DNA of 64,000 nucleotides from Puerhibacterium puerhi. GTDB lineage: Bacteria; Actinomycetota; Actinomycetes; Actinomycetales; Cellulomonadaceae. Numbering within the stretch: position 1 is the first letter of the stretch; the number at the start of each line of letters is the position of its first letter. This document shows positions 16,402-24,558 of this stretch, piece after piece. Below the pieces are notes generated by a model. That model saw nothing but the letters and a program-made list of their open reading frames with translations, was not told the origin of the DNA and searched no databases. The translations under genes and the position numbers were made by a program. The stretch covers positions 93,440-157,439 of the forward strand of contig NZ_WUWN01000005.1 of assembly GCF_009846865.1 (NCBI RefSeq), given 5' to 3'.

Positions 16402-17946
16402 TCAGGAGGCCGCGACCGCCACCCGCCGCAGCTCGGCCGCGAGCGCCTCGTCCACGCGGCCCCGCAGCAGCGTGCCGGCCTCGAGGTGCTCCTCGTGGTC
16501 GATCTCACCGCCCTGGTGCACGCGGTGCACCAGGTCACCGCGCGAGTACGGGACCACGAGGTCGATCTCGACGTCGGGCCGCGGCAGGGCGTCGGCGATC
16601 AGCTCGCGGAGCTCGGCCATCCCCTCGCCGGTGTGCGCCGAGACGACCACCGTGTGCTTCTCGCGGCGCTGGATGCGCCCGACGACCTCGGGGTCGGCCA
16701 CGTCGGCCTTGTTGAGCACGACGACCTCGGGCACGTCGTGGACGCCGGGGATCTCCGAGAGCACCTCGCGCACCGCAGCGATCTGCCCCTCGGGGTCCGG
16801 GTGCGCGGCGTCGACCACGTGCAGCAGCAGGTCGGCCTCGCCGACCTCCTCCAGCGTGGAGCGGAACGCCTCGACCAGCTGGTGCGGCAGGTGCCGCACG
16901 AACCCGACGGTGTCGGCGAGCGTGTAGACGCGGCCGTCGTCGGTGCGGGCCCGGCGGACGGTCGGGTCGAGCGTGGCGAACAGGGCGTTCTCCACGAGCA
17001 CGCCGGCGTCGGTGAGCGCGTTGAGCAGCGACGACTTGCCCGCGTTGGTGTACCCGGCGATCGCCACCGACGGGACGGCGTTGCGGTGCCGCTCGAGCCG
17101 CTTGGTCTCGCGCGCCGGCTTCATCGCTGCGATCTCGCGGCGAAGCTTCGCCATGCGGTTGCGGATGCGACGACGGTCCAGCTCGATCTTCGTCTCACCG
17201 GGGCCGCGCGAGCCCATGCCGGCGCCCGCGCCGCCCACCTGGCCACCGGCCTGGCGGGACATCGACTCGCCCCAGCCGCGCAGGCGCGGCAGGAGGTACT
17301 CGAGCTGCGCCAGCTCCACCTGCGCCTTGCCCTCACGGGACTTGGCGTGCTGGGCGAAGATGTCGAGGATCAGCGCGGTCCGGTCGATGACCTTGACCTT
17401 GACGATGTCCTCGAGCGCGCGGCGCTGAGAGGGCGCCAGCTCGGCGTCGGCCACGACGGTGTCCGCGCCCTCCGCGGCCACGACGTCGGCCAGCTCGGCG
17501 GCCTTGCCGGAGCCCAGGTACGTGCCGGGGTCCGGCTTCTGACGCCGCTGCAGCACGCCGTCGAGCACCTGCGAGCCGGCCGTCTCGGCGAGGGCCGCGA
17601 GCTCGCGGAGCGAGACCTCGGCCTCGGCGGCCTCGCGCTCGCCGCCGGAGTAGACGCCGACGAGGACGACGCGCTCCAGGCGCAGCTGGCGGTACTCGAC
17701 CTCGGTGACGTCCTGCAGCTCGGTCGACAGGCCGCCGACGCGCCGCAGGGCGGTGCGCTCCTCGAGGTCGAGCTGGTCGCCGTCGTGCACGGTGTGGACC
17801 GTGCCGCCCTCGGCGCGCGCGGTCCCCGCCCGGGCGAGGACCCGCGCCACGACGTCGTTCGCGATCGCCTGGGCATCGGCGGTGGCGGCGCGGGTGTCGG
17901 GCTGCTCCGTGGTCGGAGCCTGGGGGTCCTGCGGGGTGTAGGTCAA
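16402..17946 (-). CDS. hflX: Ribosome-associated GTPase HflX
   Basis: 514 aa. The N-terminal HflX domain contains GTYLGSGKAAELADVV and RTALILDIFAQHAKSREGKAQVELAQLEYLLPRL, followed by the GXGE-type linker SRGPGETKIELDRRRI. The G domain has G1 GYTNAGKSS, G3 DTVGFV and G4 NKAD. HflX splits stalled ribosomes after stress and is linked to macrolide tolerance in mycobacteria. The start is taken as TTG 17946, with GAGAGG about 7 bp upstream; no ATG/GTG with a better site lies nearby. The adjacent hflX-dapF-miaA-miaB order is classical for actinobacteria, here interrupted by one methyltransferase gene. Confidence 0.95.
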   Translation of the reverse strand: MTYTPQDPQAPTTEQPDTRAATADAQAIANDVVARVLARAGTARAEGGTVHTVHDGDQLDLEERTALRRVGGLSTELQDVTEVEYRQLRLERVVLVGVYSGGEREAAEAEVSLRELAALAETAGSQVLDGVLQRRQKPDPGTYLGSGKAAELADVVAAEGADTVVADAELAPSQRRALEDIVKVKVIDRTALILDIFAQHAKSREGKAQVELAQLEYLLPRLRGWGESMSRQAGGQVGGAGAGMGSRGPGETKIELDRRRIRNRMAKLRREIAAMKPARETKRLERHRNAVPSVAIAGYTNAGKSSLLNALTDAGVLVENALFATLDPTVRRARTDDGRVYTLADTVGFVRHLPHQLVEAFRSTLEEVGEADLLLHVVDAAHPDPEGQIAAVREVLSEIPGVHDVPEVVVLNKADVADPEVVGRIQRREKHTVVVSAHTGEGMAELRELIADALPRPDVEIDLVVPYSRGDLVHRVHQGGEIDHEEHLEAGTLLRGRVDEALAAELRRVAVAAS

Positions 17947-18062
17947 GAATGTGCCTCTCGATAGGGTGCGCCGCTTCGGTGGGCGCGATCGGTACAACGC
18001 GCGGTGCCTCCCCAGGATTCCACGCCGGGCCGCCCGAGGCCCGCGAAAATCGCTGGCGCACG

Positions 18063-18068
18063 TAGGAT
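18063..18068 (+). promoter_or_regulatory. -10 hexamer of leaderless RsmC-like gene
   Basis: TAGGAT, 7 bp before the GTG at 18076. Confidence 0.6.
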
Positions 18069-18075
18069 CGCGCCC

Positions 18076-18723
18076 GTGAACCAGCCCGACGCCCCCGAGC
18101 CCGACCACTACTTCACCGCCCGCCCGGCCTCGGCCGAGGAGCGGCGCACGGTGGCGGTGCGGCTGGCCGGGCGCGACGTCGAGGTGGAGGTCGCCTCGGG
18201 CGTGTTCTCCCCCGGGCGGGTCGACCTGGGCACCCAGGTGCTGCTGCGAGAGGCACCGCAGCCGCCCGCCACGGGCGACCTGCTGGACCTCGGCTGCGGC
18301 TGGGGCCCGCTGGCGCTGACGATGGCGCTGGAGTCGCCGGACGCCACCGTCTGGGCCGTGGACGTCAACGAGCGGGCGCTCGGCCTCGTGCGGCGCAACG
18401 CCGCGCGGCTCGGCCTGGGCAACGTGCGCGCGTGCCTGCCCGACGAGGTCCCGGCGGACGTCACCTTCGCCGCCGTGTGGTCCAACCCGCCGATCCGGGT
18501 GGGCAAGGAGGTGCTGCACGGCATGCTGCGCACCTGGCTGGCCCGGCTCGCGCCGGCGGCGGACGACGACGCCGCGGGCGGCGCGTGGCTCGTGGTGCAG
18601 CGCAACCTGGGGGCCGACTCGCTCGCCCGCTGGGTGGACGCCGAGCTCGGCGCGCCCCTCGGCGTCACCGTCGCGCGGGCCGCGAGCGCCAAGGGCTACC
18701 GGGTCCTGCGCGTCACCCGCTGA
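18076..18723 (+). CDS. RsmC-like class I methyltransferase
   Basis: 215 aa. SAM-binding motif DLLDLGCGWGPLALTMAL, motif II AVDVNERALGLVRRNAARLGL and NPP motif WSNPPIRVGK, which is typical of N6/N2-purine methyltransferases. The N-terminal HYFTARPASAEERRTVAVRLAGRDVEVEVASGVFSPGRVD is characteristic of RsmC/RlmG relatives that methylate guanine N2 of rRNA. It has only the catalytic half of E. coli RsmC, as usual in actinobacteria. The rRNA target is inferred. GTG 18076 follows TAGGAT by 7 bp, so it is likely leaderless. Confidence 0.85.
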   Translation: MNQPDAPEPDHYFTARPASAEERRTVAVRLAGRDVEVEVASGVFSPGRVDLGTQVLLREAPQPPATGDLLDLGCGWGPLALTMALESPDATVWAVDVNERALGLVRRNAARLGLGNVRACLPDEVPADVTFAAVWSNPPIRVGKEVLHGMLRTWLARLAPAADDDAAGGAWLVVQRNLGADSLARWVDAELGAPLGVTVARAASAKGYRVLRVTR

Positions 18724-18752
18724 GGCGCCCTCGGACCACCTTCGGGGCACCG

Positions 18753-19712
18753 TCAGGCGAGCGTCACCTCGCCGGTGAACACGAGCTCGGCCGGTCCCGC
18801 CAGCTCGACGTGCCCGTCCGGCAGGGCACGCACCCGCAGCAGGCCGCCGGGCACCTCCACGAACCAGGTGTCCACGGCCGGCGTGCCGCCGGCAGCGGCC
18901 CAGGTGCGCACCGCGAGCGCCGCCGCGCACGCCCCCGTGCCGCACGACCGGGTCTCCCCCACGCCGCGCTCGTGCACGCGCATGCGCGCCCGGCCCACGA
19001 CCTCGCCGGCGGCGGTGCGCTCCTCGCCGAGCGGCACGACCAGCTCGACGTTGGTGCCCCGCGGCGGCACGGGCGCCACGTCGGGGGCGACGGTCAGGTC
19101 GAGCCGCTCGAGCTCGTCCGCCTCGGCCAGGGCCACGACCGTGTGCGGGTTGCCGAGGTCGACCGACAGCGCGGGGCGGGGCGCGTCCCAGCCGCGCACG
19201 GCCACGGCGGCGTCGGCGCCGGTCGCGGCGGCCTCCTGGCCGCCCGGCAGGAACCACGGGCCCATGTCGACGGCGTACCAGGTGCCGGACCCGTCGGGCG
19301 CGGCGACCCGGCGCACGCGCTTGACGCCGGCGCGGGTGCCGAGCGCGAAGCCGTCGGCGTCGTCCAGGTCGGCCAGCCCCAGGGACTCGGCGAACGCCGT
19401 GAACACCCGCACGCCGTTGCCGCACATCTCCGCGATCGAGCCGTCGGCGTTGCGGTAGTCCATGAACCAGATGGCGCGGGGCTCCTCGGCCAGCACGTCG
19501 TCGGCCACCGTCTCCCCGGCACGGGCGATCGCCGCCGTGGGGGCGAGGCGGATGACGCCGTCGCCGCCGACGCCCGCGCGGCGGTCCGCCAGGCGGCGCA
19601 CCTGCTCGGGGGTCAGGTCGAGGTCGCCGCGGGTGTCCGCGACGAGGACGAAGTCGTTCTGGGTGCCGTGCCCCTTGGTGAACCGGATGCCGGTCGGTGC
19701 GCCGTGGGTCAT
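18753..19712 (-). CDS. dapF: Diaminopimelate epimerase
   Basis: 319 aa, PLP-independent epimerase converting LL- to meso-diaminopimelate for lysine and peptidoglycan. The catalytic pair is C97 (AEMCGNGVR) and C257 (RSCGTGACAAA), both present. The N-terminal FTKGHGTQNDFVL is the family signature. The ATG at 19712 has TAGGGT 6 bp upstream on the minus strand; that hexamer overlaps the miaA stop, so dapF can be transcribed on its own although it lies only 9 bp after miaA. Confidence 0.97.
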   Translation of the reverse strand: MTHGAPTGIRFTKGHGTQNDFVLVADTRGDLDLTPEQVRRLADRRAGVGGDGVIRLAPTAAIARAGETVADDVLAEEPRAIWFMDYRNADGSIAEMCGNGVRVFTAFAESLGLADLDDADGFALGTRAGVKRVRRVAAPDGSGTWYAVDMGPWFLPGGQEAAATGADAAVAVRGWDAPRPALSVDLGNPHTVVALAEADELERLDLTVAPDVAPVPPRGTNVELVVPLGEERTAAGEVVGRARMRVHERGVGETRSCGTGACAAALAVRTWAAAGGTPAVDTWFVEVPGGLLRVRALPDGHVELAGPAELVFTGEVTLA

Positions 19713-19718
19713 GGCATC

Positions 19719-19724
19719 ACCCTA
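19719..19724 (-). promoter_or_regulatory. -10 hexamer of leaderless dapF inside the miaA stop
   Basis: TAGGGT, 6 bp before the ATG at 19712. Its first bases are the miaA stop codon. Confidence 0.6.
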
Positions 19725-20789
19725 CGTGCCCGCGCCGCCCGAGCCCGCGCGCCCGGTCGCGGTCACGCCCAGCGACCGGCGGGTGACGCCCGTCGTGGTC
19801 TCGGGCAGCGTCCCGGCGTCCGCCGCCGCCACCACGGCGAGCGCGTCCTCGAGGAGGGTCGGCGACGCGGCGTCGAGCCACTGCACCCGCGGGTCGCGGC
19901 CGAACCAGCCCATCTGCTTGCGCGCGAGCCGCCGGGTGTTCGCGACCACCGCCGCCCGCGCCTCGTCCTCGGTCGTCTCGCCGCGCAGGAACGCGAGCAC
20001 CTCGGCGTAGCCGACGGCGCGGGCCGCCGTCGTGCCGAGCCCGGCGCCGTCGCCGCCCTGCTCCGGGCTCGCCAGGGCGCGCACCTCGGCCACCAGGCCG
20101 GCGTCCCACATGCGCTCGACCCGGCCGGCGACCCGCGCGTCCAGCGTGGCCCGGTCGCAGTCCAGGCCGATCTGCACCGCCGGGCGCACGTACTCCTGGC
20201 GCGGGAGGTTGGCGGTGTACGGCCGGCCGGTCAGGGCGATGACCTCGAGGGCCCGCACGATGCGGCGCGTGTTGTGCGGGCCGATGCTGGCGGCGGCGGC
20301 CGGGTCGCGCCGCTCCAGCTCGGCGTGCAGCGCCCGGCGCCCCTCGCGCTCGGCGCGGGCCTCGAGCTCGGCGCGCAGCCGCGGGTCGGTGCCCGGGAAG
20401 TCCATGTGGTCCAGCAGCGCCCGCACGTACAGGCCCGAGCCGCCGACGACGACGGCGCGCCCACCGCGGCCGGCGATCGCGTCGAGATCGGCACGCGCGG
20501 CCTGCTGGTACCGGGCCACGGAGGCGTCCTCGTGCGGGTCGAGCACGTCGACCTGGTGGTGGACGACGCCGCGCCGCTCGTGGGGCAGCACCTTGGCGGT
20601 GCCGACGTCCATGCCTCGGTAGAGCTGGTAGGCGTCGGCGTTGACGATCTCGGCGGCGGCGCGCGCCGTGCCCGGCTGCACCCCGCCGGGCGACAGGGCC
20701 GCGGCCAGGTCGAGGGCGAGGTCCGACTTGCCGGTCGCGGTGGGCCCGACCACGGCCACGACCACACCCGGCCCCTGTGCTGCGCTCAC
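19722..20789 (-). CDS. miaA: tRNA dimethylallyltransferase MiaA
   Basis: 355 aa. It adds a dimethylallyl group to A37 of tRNAs that read UNN codons; MiaB (22775-24376) then methylthiolates it. P-loop VVGPTATGKSDLALDLA, then VNADAYQLYRGMDVGTAK, DVLDPHEDASVARYQ and VVVGGSGLYVRALLD. QMGWFGRDPRVQWLD is the usual C-terminal tRNA-binding element. The GTG at 20789 has TAGGGT 6 bp upstream, overlapping the stop of the upstream Ala-rich gene. The GC-rich insert EQGGDGAGLG near residue 270 is ordinary. Confidence 0.97.
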   Translation of the reverse strand: MSAAQGPGVVVAVVGPTATGKSDLALDLAAALSPGGVQPGTARAAAEIVNADAYQLYRGMDVGTAKVLPHERRGVVHHQVDVLDPHEDASVARYQQAARADLDAIAGRGGRAVVVGGSGLYVRALLDHMDFPGTDPRLRAELEARAEREGRRALHAELERRDPAAAASIGPHNTRRIVRALEVIALTGRPYTANLPRQEYVRPAVQIGLDCDRATLDARVAGRVERMWDAGLVAEVRALASPEQGGDGAGLGTTAARAVGYAEVLAFLRGETTEDEARAAVVANTRRLARKQMGWFGRDPRVQWLDAASPTLLEDALAVVAAADAGTLPETTTGVTRRSLGVTATGRAGSGGAGT

Positions 20790-20795
20790 CCGACG

Positions 20796-20801
20796 ACCCT
20801 A
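20796..20801 (-). promoter_or_regulatory. -10 hexamer of leaderless miaA inside the upstream stop
   Basis: TAGGGT, 6 bp before the GTG at 20789; the TAG is the stop codon of the Ala-rich gene. Confidence 0.6.
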
Positions 20802-21470
20802 GTGGGCGCCGGCCCGGTAGACCGTCACGTGGTAGGCGGTGGGCAGGTGCTCGTGGTGCGCCGGCACGACGGCGGTCTCGGCCTGCCAGGCGCCCGCCGC
20901 GGCAAGCGATGCGAGCACCGCGGCCACGCCGGGCGCGAGCGCGTCCGGCCCCCCGTCCGCTCCGCCCGGCACTCCCCCGCCGGCCACGACGACGGGGCCG
21001 GCCCCCAGCGCCCCGGCGGCCGCCGCGACGTCGTCCGCCCCGGCGTCGGCCGGCACCTCGACGGTCACGCCGGCGGCGAGCCCCGCGTCGGCGAGCGCGA
21101 GCAGCGCCACCGACGCCGCGACGCCGGCCGTGCCGTCCGCACCGCCGGCCGGTCCGGTCGCCGCGCCGGGGCGCTCCGCGAGCAGCGGGACCCACCGGTC
21201 CGCCACGCCGGCGGCAGCGAGCGACGGCCGCAGGCTGCCGGCGCGTGCCACCGCCCCGTGCGCCAGGACCGCGGGCGTCGCCCCGCCCGCGGCGAGCTCG
21301 CGCAGGGCGCGGCGCACCGCCGCGCGGACGGCCACGAGCACGTCGGCCTCGCCCGCGGCGCCGGCGACGAGCAGCGGCGTGGCGGGCACGACGACGGCGC
21401 GGGCGGGGGCCGGGGCGGGGGCGCCGGCTGCGGCGGCGGGTGTGGCGGCGGCTGCGGCGGGCTCGGGCAC
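20799..21470 (-). CDS. Ala-rich protein beside miaA (Rv2728c/extradiol-dioxygenase-like family)
   Basis: 223 aa, about one third alanine. Position (between miaB and miaA) and segments such as ARAVVVPATPLLVAGAAGEAD, VLAHGAVARAGSL and GPVVVAGGGVPGG fit the conserved actinobacterial protein in this slot, distantly like class III extradiol dioxygenases. The early His-Pro metal-ligand region of that superfamily is not visible here (PATP instead), so catalytic activity is doubtful. GTG 21470 is chosen because TAGGGT lies 7 bp upstream and longer versions run into the YbjN gene on the other strand. Function unknown. Confidence 0.7.
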   Translation of the reverse strand: MPEPAAAAATPAAAAGAPAPAPARAVVVPATPLLVAGAAGEADVLVAVRAAVRRALRELAAGGATPAVLAHGAVARAGSLRPSLAAAGVADRWVPLLAERPGAATGPAGGADGTAGVAASVALLALADAGLAAGVTVEVPADAGADDVAAAAGALGAGPVVVAGGGVPGGADGGPDALAPGVAAVLASLAAAGAWQAETAVVPAHHEHLPTAYHVTVYRAGAH

Positions 21471-21477
21471 GGCGCCG

Positions 21478-21483
21478 ACCCTA
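21478..21483 (-). promoter_or_regulatory. -10 hexamer of leaderless Ala-rich gene
   Basis: TAGGGT on the minus strand, 7 bp before the GTG at 21470. Confidence 0.55.
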
Positions 21484-21525
21484 GCCGCCCACGGGCACGG
21501 TGGGCGGGCCGTCGGCGGCGGCAGG

Positions 21526-21531
21526 TAGTGT
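21526..21531 (+). promoter_or_regulatory. -10 hexamer of leaderless YbjN gene pair
   Basis: TAGTGT, 6 bp before the GTG at 21538. Confidence 0.55.
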
Positions 21532-21537
21532 GGCCGG

Positions 21538-22158
21538 GTGAGGTTCTTCGGGTCACGCCGGTCTGACGGGCCGCGGGGCGCACGCCCCGGCGCGGCCGGC
21601 CACAGGGAACCGACCGGCGAGGGTGTCGACGACGACGAGCTGCGGGACCGGGTCGAGGGCCTGCTCCTGCGGGTGGTCGGCTCACCTCGCACGGCTCCGG
21701 GCCCTCAGCACCTGGATCCCGCCGAGGTCCCCGCTCCCCTGTCGCGCGACCGCATCGAGCGCTGGCTTCAGGAGGCGGGCTTCGCCTACTTCGTCGACTC
21801 GGACGGCGACGTGGGCGGGCTGTGGCACGGCTGGCTGTTCTACTTCCTCGTGCTCGGCCAGGACGACGAGGTGCTCCAGGTGCGCGGCCAGTGGCACCGG
21901 GAGCTCAGCATCGAGCGCCTCGAGGAGGTGCTCGACATCTGCAACACCTGGAACGCCGAGCGCATCTGGCCCAAGACGTACGTGCGGGTCCGCGACAACG
22001 GCTCCGTCGTCGTCTGCGCCGACGTGACCGTCGACGTCGAGCACGGCGCCACGGACGACCAGCTCGACCAGCTGCTGCAGTGCGGGCTGACCACGGGGAC
22101 GATGTTCTTCGAGCACCTCGACGCCCGGTACCCCGACCCGCTGCGGGAGGCGCCGTGA
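21538..22158 (+). CDS. YbjN-domain protein, first of a tandem pair
   Basis: 206 aa. After a disordered basic N-terminus (about 35 residues) comes a YbjN domain, a type III secretion chaperone-like fold: RIERWLQEAGFAYFVDSDGDVGGLW, VLQVRGQW, LDICNTWNAERIWPKTYVR, VDVEHGATDDQLDQLLQCGL. YbjN proteins in actinobacteria are thought to help assemble or sense partner proteins, but no molecular role is settled. GTG 21538 has TAGTGT 6 bp upstream. Its stop overlaps the start of the next gene (GTGA), so the two are co-translated. Confidence 0.88.
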   Translation: MRFFGSRRSDGPRGARPGAAGHREPTGEGVDDDELRDRVEGLLLRVVGSPRTAPGPQHLDPAEVPAPLSRDRIERWLQEAGFAYFVDSDGDVGGLWHGWLFYFLVLGQDDEVLQVRGQWHRELSIERLEEVLDICNTWNAERIWPKTYVRVRDNGSVVVCADVTVDVEHGATDDQLDQLLQCGLTTGTMFFEHLDARYPDPLREAP

Positions 22159-22706
22159 GCGCACGCACCCCGTGGCGCACGCGTCTGCGCGCCCTCGGGC
22201 TGCGCGGACGTGCCGCGCGGCCGGTCGGCGAGCCCGTCGTCGTGCAGCGGCCGCGGCCGCTGTCGACGGAGCGCGTGGGCGACGACCTCGCCCGGCGCGG
22301 CTACCGGTTCCGCATCGACTCCGACGGCGACGTCACCGGCACCTGGGACGGCAACCGGTTCTGGTTCCTGCTCCTCGGCGACCACCGCGAGATCCTCCAG
22401 GTCCGCGGCCGCTGGGCGGGCCTCGTCCCCCCGAGCGCGCGGCTGGCCGTGCTGCAGGCCGCCAACGACTGGAACCGCGAGCGCATCTGGCCCAAGGTCT
22501 ACGCGCGCGAGGAGGGCGGCGGCATGGCGCTGTACGCCGAGGTCTCGGTGGACTTCGAGCACGGCGCGACCGACGACCAGCTCGCCGCGACCGTCTCGTG
22601 CGGGCTGGTGACCGCCAGCCAGTTCTTCGCGACCGTGGCGGCCCTGACGCCCGGCGCCGGGCTCGACGGGCCCGACCTGGACGACCTCGACGACGCCGGG
22701 GAGTGA
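22155..22706 (+). CDS. YbjN-domain protein, second of a tandem pair
   Basis: 183 aa, a paralogue of the preceding gene. It shares FRIDSDGDVTGTWDGNRFWF, ILQVRGRW, NDWNRERIWPKVYAR and VDFEHGATDDQLAATVSCGL in the same order, but the N-terminus and the acidic C-terminal tail (DGPDLDDLDDAGE) differ. The GTG at 22155 has GGGAGG upstream and overlaps the first gene's stop. An overlapping, similar pair suggests a heteromeric complex, which is inference. A strong hairpin follows. Confidence 0.88.
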   Translation: MSARTPWRTRLRALGLRGRAARPVGEPVVVQRPRPLSTERVGDDLARRGYRFRIDSDGDVTGTWDGNRFWFLLLGDHREILQVRGRWAGLVPPSARLAVLQAANDWNRERIWPKVYAREEGGGMALYAEVSVDFEHGATDDQLAATVSCGLVTASQFFATVAALTPGAGLDGPDLDDLDDAGE

Positions 22707-22714
22707 TCCCCCGC

Positions 22715-22758
22715 ACACGACGCGGCCCGCACCCCGAGGGGTGCGGGCCGCGTCGTGT
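22715..22758. terminator. Bidirectional 20-bp hairpin between YbjN pair and miaB
   Basis: A perfect 20-bp stem (22715-22734 / 22739-22758) with the loop cgag lies between convergent gene ends. It is among the strongest hairpins in the window. Confidence 0.85.
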
Positions 22759-22774
22759 CCGGTCGTGCGCCGGG

Positions 22775-24376
22775 TCAGCGCCGCAGCGAGGGCATGCCGA
22801 GCACGACAGGGCCGGACGGCGCCGCGCCGTGGCCGTGGCCGTGCTCGTCCTCGCCGCCACCGAGGCGCGCCACCTCCCGCGCCGCCCACGCGTCGCCCGA
22901 CCGCGTACGGCGCACGCGGAACGTGCCGCCGCCGAGCGCCGAGTCGGCCAGAAGGTGGTGCGGCGCGGCGTGCGTGACCTCGACCGTCACCATGTCGCCC
23001 GGCCGGGGCAGACGGGGGTCGAGGTCGGCGGCCGGGCCGAGGCGCGGGTCGGCCAGCGACTCGGGCGCCTCGGCGACCCCGTGCGGCAGCGTGCCGGCGG
23101 GCAGGGCGAAGTGCACCAGGCGGTTGTCGGGCGCACGGCCCGACAGGCGGCGCGTCTCGTCGTCCTTCTTGCCGGAGCCCTCGGCCACGAGCACCTCGAC
23201 GGTGCGGCCGACCTGCGCGTGCGCCTCCTCCGCGGAGATGCGCTCCTGGAGGGCCAGCAGGCGCTCGAACCGCTCCTGGACGACCTCCTTGGGCAGCTGG
23301 CCCTCCATGGTCGCGGCGGGCGTGCCGGGGCGCGGCGAGTACTGGAACATGAACGCCGAGCTGAACCGCGAGGCCTCGACCACGCGCATCGTCTCGAGGA
23401 AGTCCTCCTCGGTCTCGCCCGGGAAGCCCACGATGATGTCGGTGGTGATCGCGGCGTCGGGGATCGCCTCGCGCACCCGCTCGAGGATGCCGAGGAACTT
23501 GGCCGACCGGTACGAGCGGCGCATCGCGCGCAGGACGCGGTCCGAGCCCGACTGCAGCGGCATGTGCAGCTGGGGCATGACGTTCGGCGTCTCGGCCATC
23601 GCCGCGATCACGTCGTCGGTGAACGCCGCGGGGTGCGGGCTGGTGAAGCGCACCCGCTCCAGGCCCTCGATCCGCCCGCACGCGCGCAGCAGCTTGGCGA
23701 ACGCGCCGCGGTCGCCGAACTCGACGCCGTAGCTGTTGACGTTCTGCCCCAGCAGGGTCACCTCGACGGCGCCGGCGGCGACGAGCGCCTCGACCTCGGC
23801 GAGGATCTCCCCGGGTCGCCGGTCGCGCTCCTTGCCGCGCAGGTGCGGCACGATGCAGAACGTGCAGGTGTTGTTGCAGCCCACCGAGATGGACACCCAC
23901 CCGGCGTAGACGCTCTCGCGCCGGGTCGGCAGCGTCGACGGGAACACCTGCAGCGACTCCGCGATCTCCACCTGCGCCTCGGCGTTGTGCCGCGCCCGCT
24001 CCAGCAGCACGGGCAGCGCGTCGAGGTTGTGGGTGCCGAACACGACGTCGACCCAGGGCGCCTTGCCGACGATCTCGCCGCGGTCCTTCTGCGCGAGGCA
24101 GCCGCCGACGGCGATCTGCATGCCGGGCCGCTCGGCCTTGATCGAGGCGAGCTGGCCGAGGTTGCCGTACAGCCGTGTGGCGGCGTTCTCGCGCACGGCG
24201 CAGGTGTTGATGACCACGACGTCGGCGCGGCTCGCCGCCTCGTCCTCCTTGGTGGCGCGGACATAGCCGGCCTGCTCGAGCAGACCGGCCATGTGCTCGG
24301 AGTCGTGCACGTTCATCTGGCACCCGAGGGTGCGCACGACGTACGTCAGGGGCTGGGATGCGGTGGGCGTGGACAT
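22775..24376 (-). CDS. miaB: tRNA methylthiotransferase MiaB
   Basis: 533 aa radical-SAM enzyme that makes ms2i6A37 from the product of MiaA. The N-terminal domain carries C19, C59 and C93 (second 4Fe-4S cluster); the radical-SAM Cys triad is C167, C171, C174 ([13 protein letters not shown]). A TRAM domain follows near residues 390-470 ([18 protein letters not shown]). The C-terminus is about 50 residues longer than usual, with a His/Gly-rich tail ([15 protein letters not shown]). TACCCT lies 7 bp upstream of the ATG. Confidence 0.97.
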   Translation of the reverse strand: MSTPTASQPLTYVVRTLGCQMNVHDSEHMAGLLEQAGYVRATKEDEAASRADVVVINTCAVRENAATRLYGNLGQLASIKAERPGMQIAVGGCLAQKDRGEIVGKAPWVDVVFGTHNLDALPVLLERARHNAEAQVEIAESLQVFPSTLPTRRESVYAGWVSISVGCNNTCTFCIVPHLRGKERDRRPGEILAEVEALVAAGAVEVTLLGQNVNSYGVEFGDRGAFAKLLRACGRIEGLERVRFTSPHPAAFTDDVIAAMAETPNVMPQLHMPLQSGSDRVLRAMRRSYRSAKFLGILERVREAIPDAAITTDIIVGFPGETEEDFLETMRVVEASRFSSAFMFQYSPRPGTPAATMEGQLPKEVVQERFERLLALQERISAEEAHAQVGRTVEVLVAEGSGKKDDETRRLSGRAPDNRLVHFALPAGTLPHGVAEAPESLADPRLGPAADLDPRLPRPGDMVTVEVTHAAPHHLLADSALGGGTFRVRRTRSGDAWAAREVARLGGGEDEHGHGHGAAPSGPVVLGMPSLRR

Positions 24377-24383
24377 CGTTCCT

Positions 24384-24389
24384 AGGGTA
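24384..24389 (-). promoter_or_regulatory. -10 hexamer of leaderless miaB
   Basis: TACCCT on the minus strand, 7 bp before the ATG at 24376. Confidence 0.55.
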
Positions 24390-24452
24390 CGTTCCCGGGC
24401 TCAGCGGTACGGACGGCCGAGGGCCGGCGCCTGTGGCTGTGACCCAGGGCAT

Positions 24453-24469
24453 ATCGTTACCGGAACGAT
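24453..24469. promoter_or_regulatory. Putative operator upstream of the glutamate importer
   Basis: A perfect inverted repeat ATCGTT-ACCGG-AACGAT lies in the 182-bp divergent region between miaB and the ABC transporter operon, 51-90 bp before the two possible starts. It looks like a dimeric repressor site. It does not match the GlnR or AmtR consensus well. Confidence 0.55.
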
Positions 24470-24504
24470 GCCAACCGCGTCACGCCAGGTGCCCTTTCGC
24501 GAAA

Positions 24505-24522
24505 CATGATGAGGGCATCATG
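24505..24522 (+). promoter_or_regulatory. Hairpin holding the ribosome-binding sequence of the upstream gluA start
   Basis: CATGATG-AGGG-CATCATG is a 7-bp stem whose 4-nt loop is the AGGG core ahead of the ATG at 24520; the ATG is in the 3' arm. It could hide that start in the mRNA, or act as DNA operator. Confidence 0.45.
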
Positions 24523-24558
24523 GCCCGCGGCCGATCACCGACTGATGAGGTTGAACGT

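Noticed and set aside
18432..21566. 1044-codon plus-strand frame across dapF, miaA and the Ala-rich gene
   Set aside because: Spans three convincing genes on the other strand; no recognisable domain.
24440..24475. GlnR box upstream of gluA
   Set aside because: GTTAC is present, but the second half-site at the required spacing does not fit GNNAC; the better description is the ATCGTT/AACGAT dyad.
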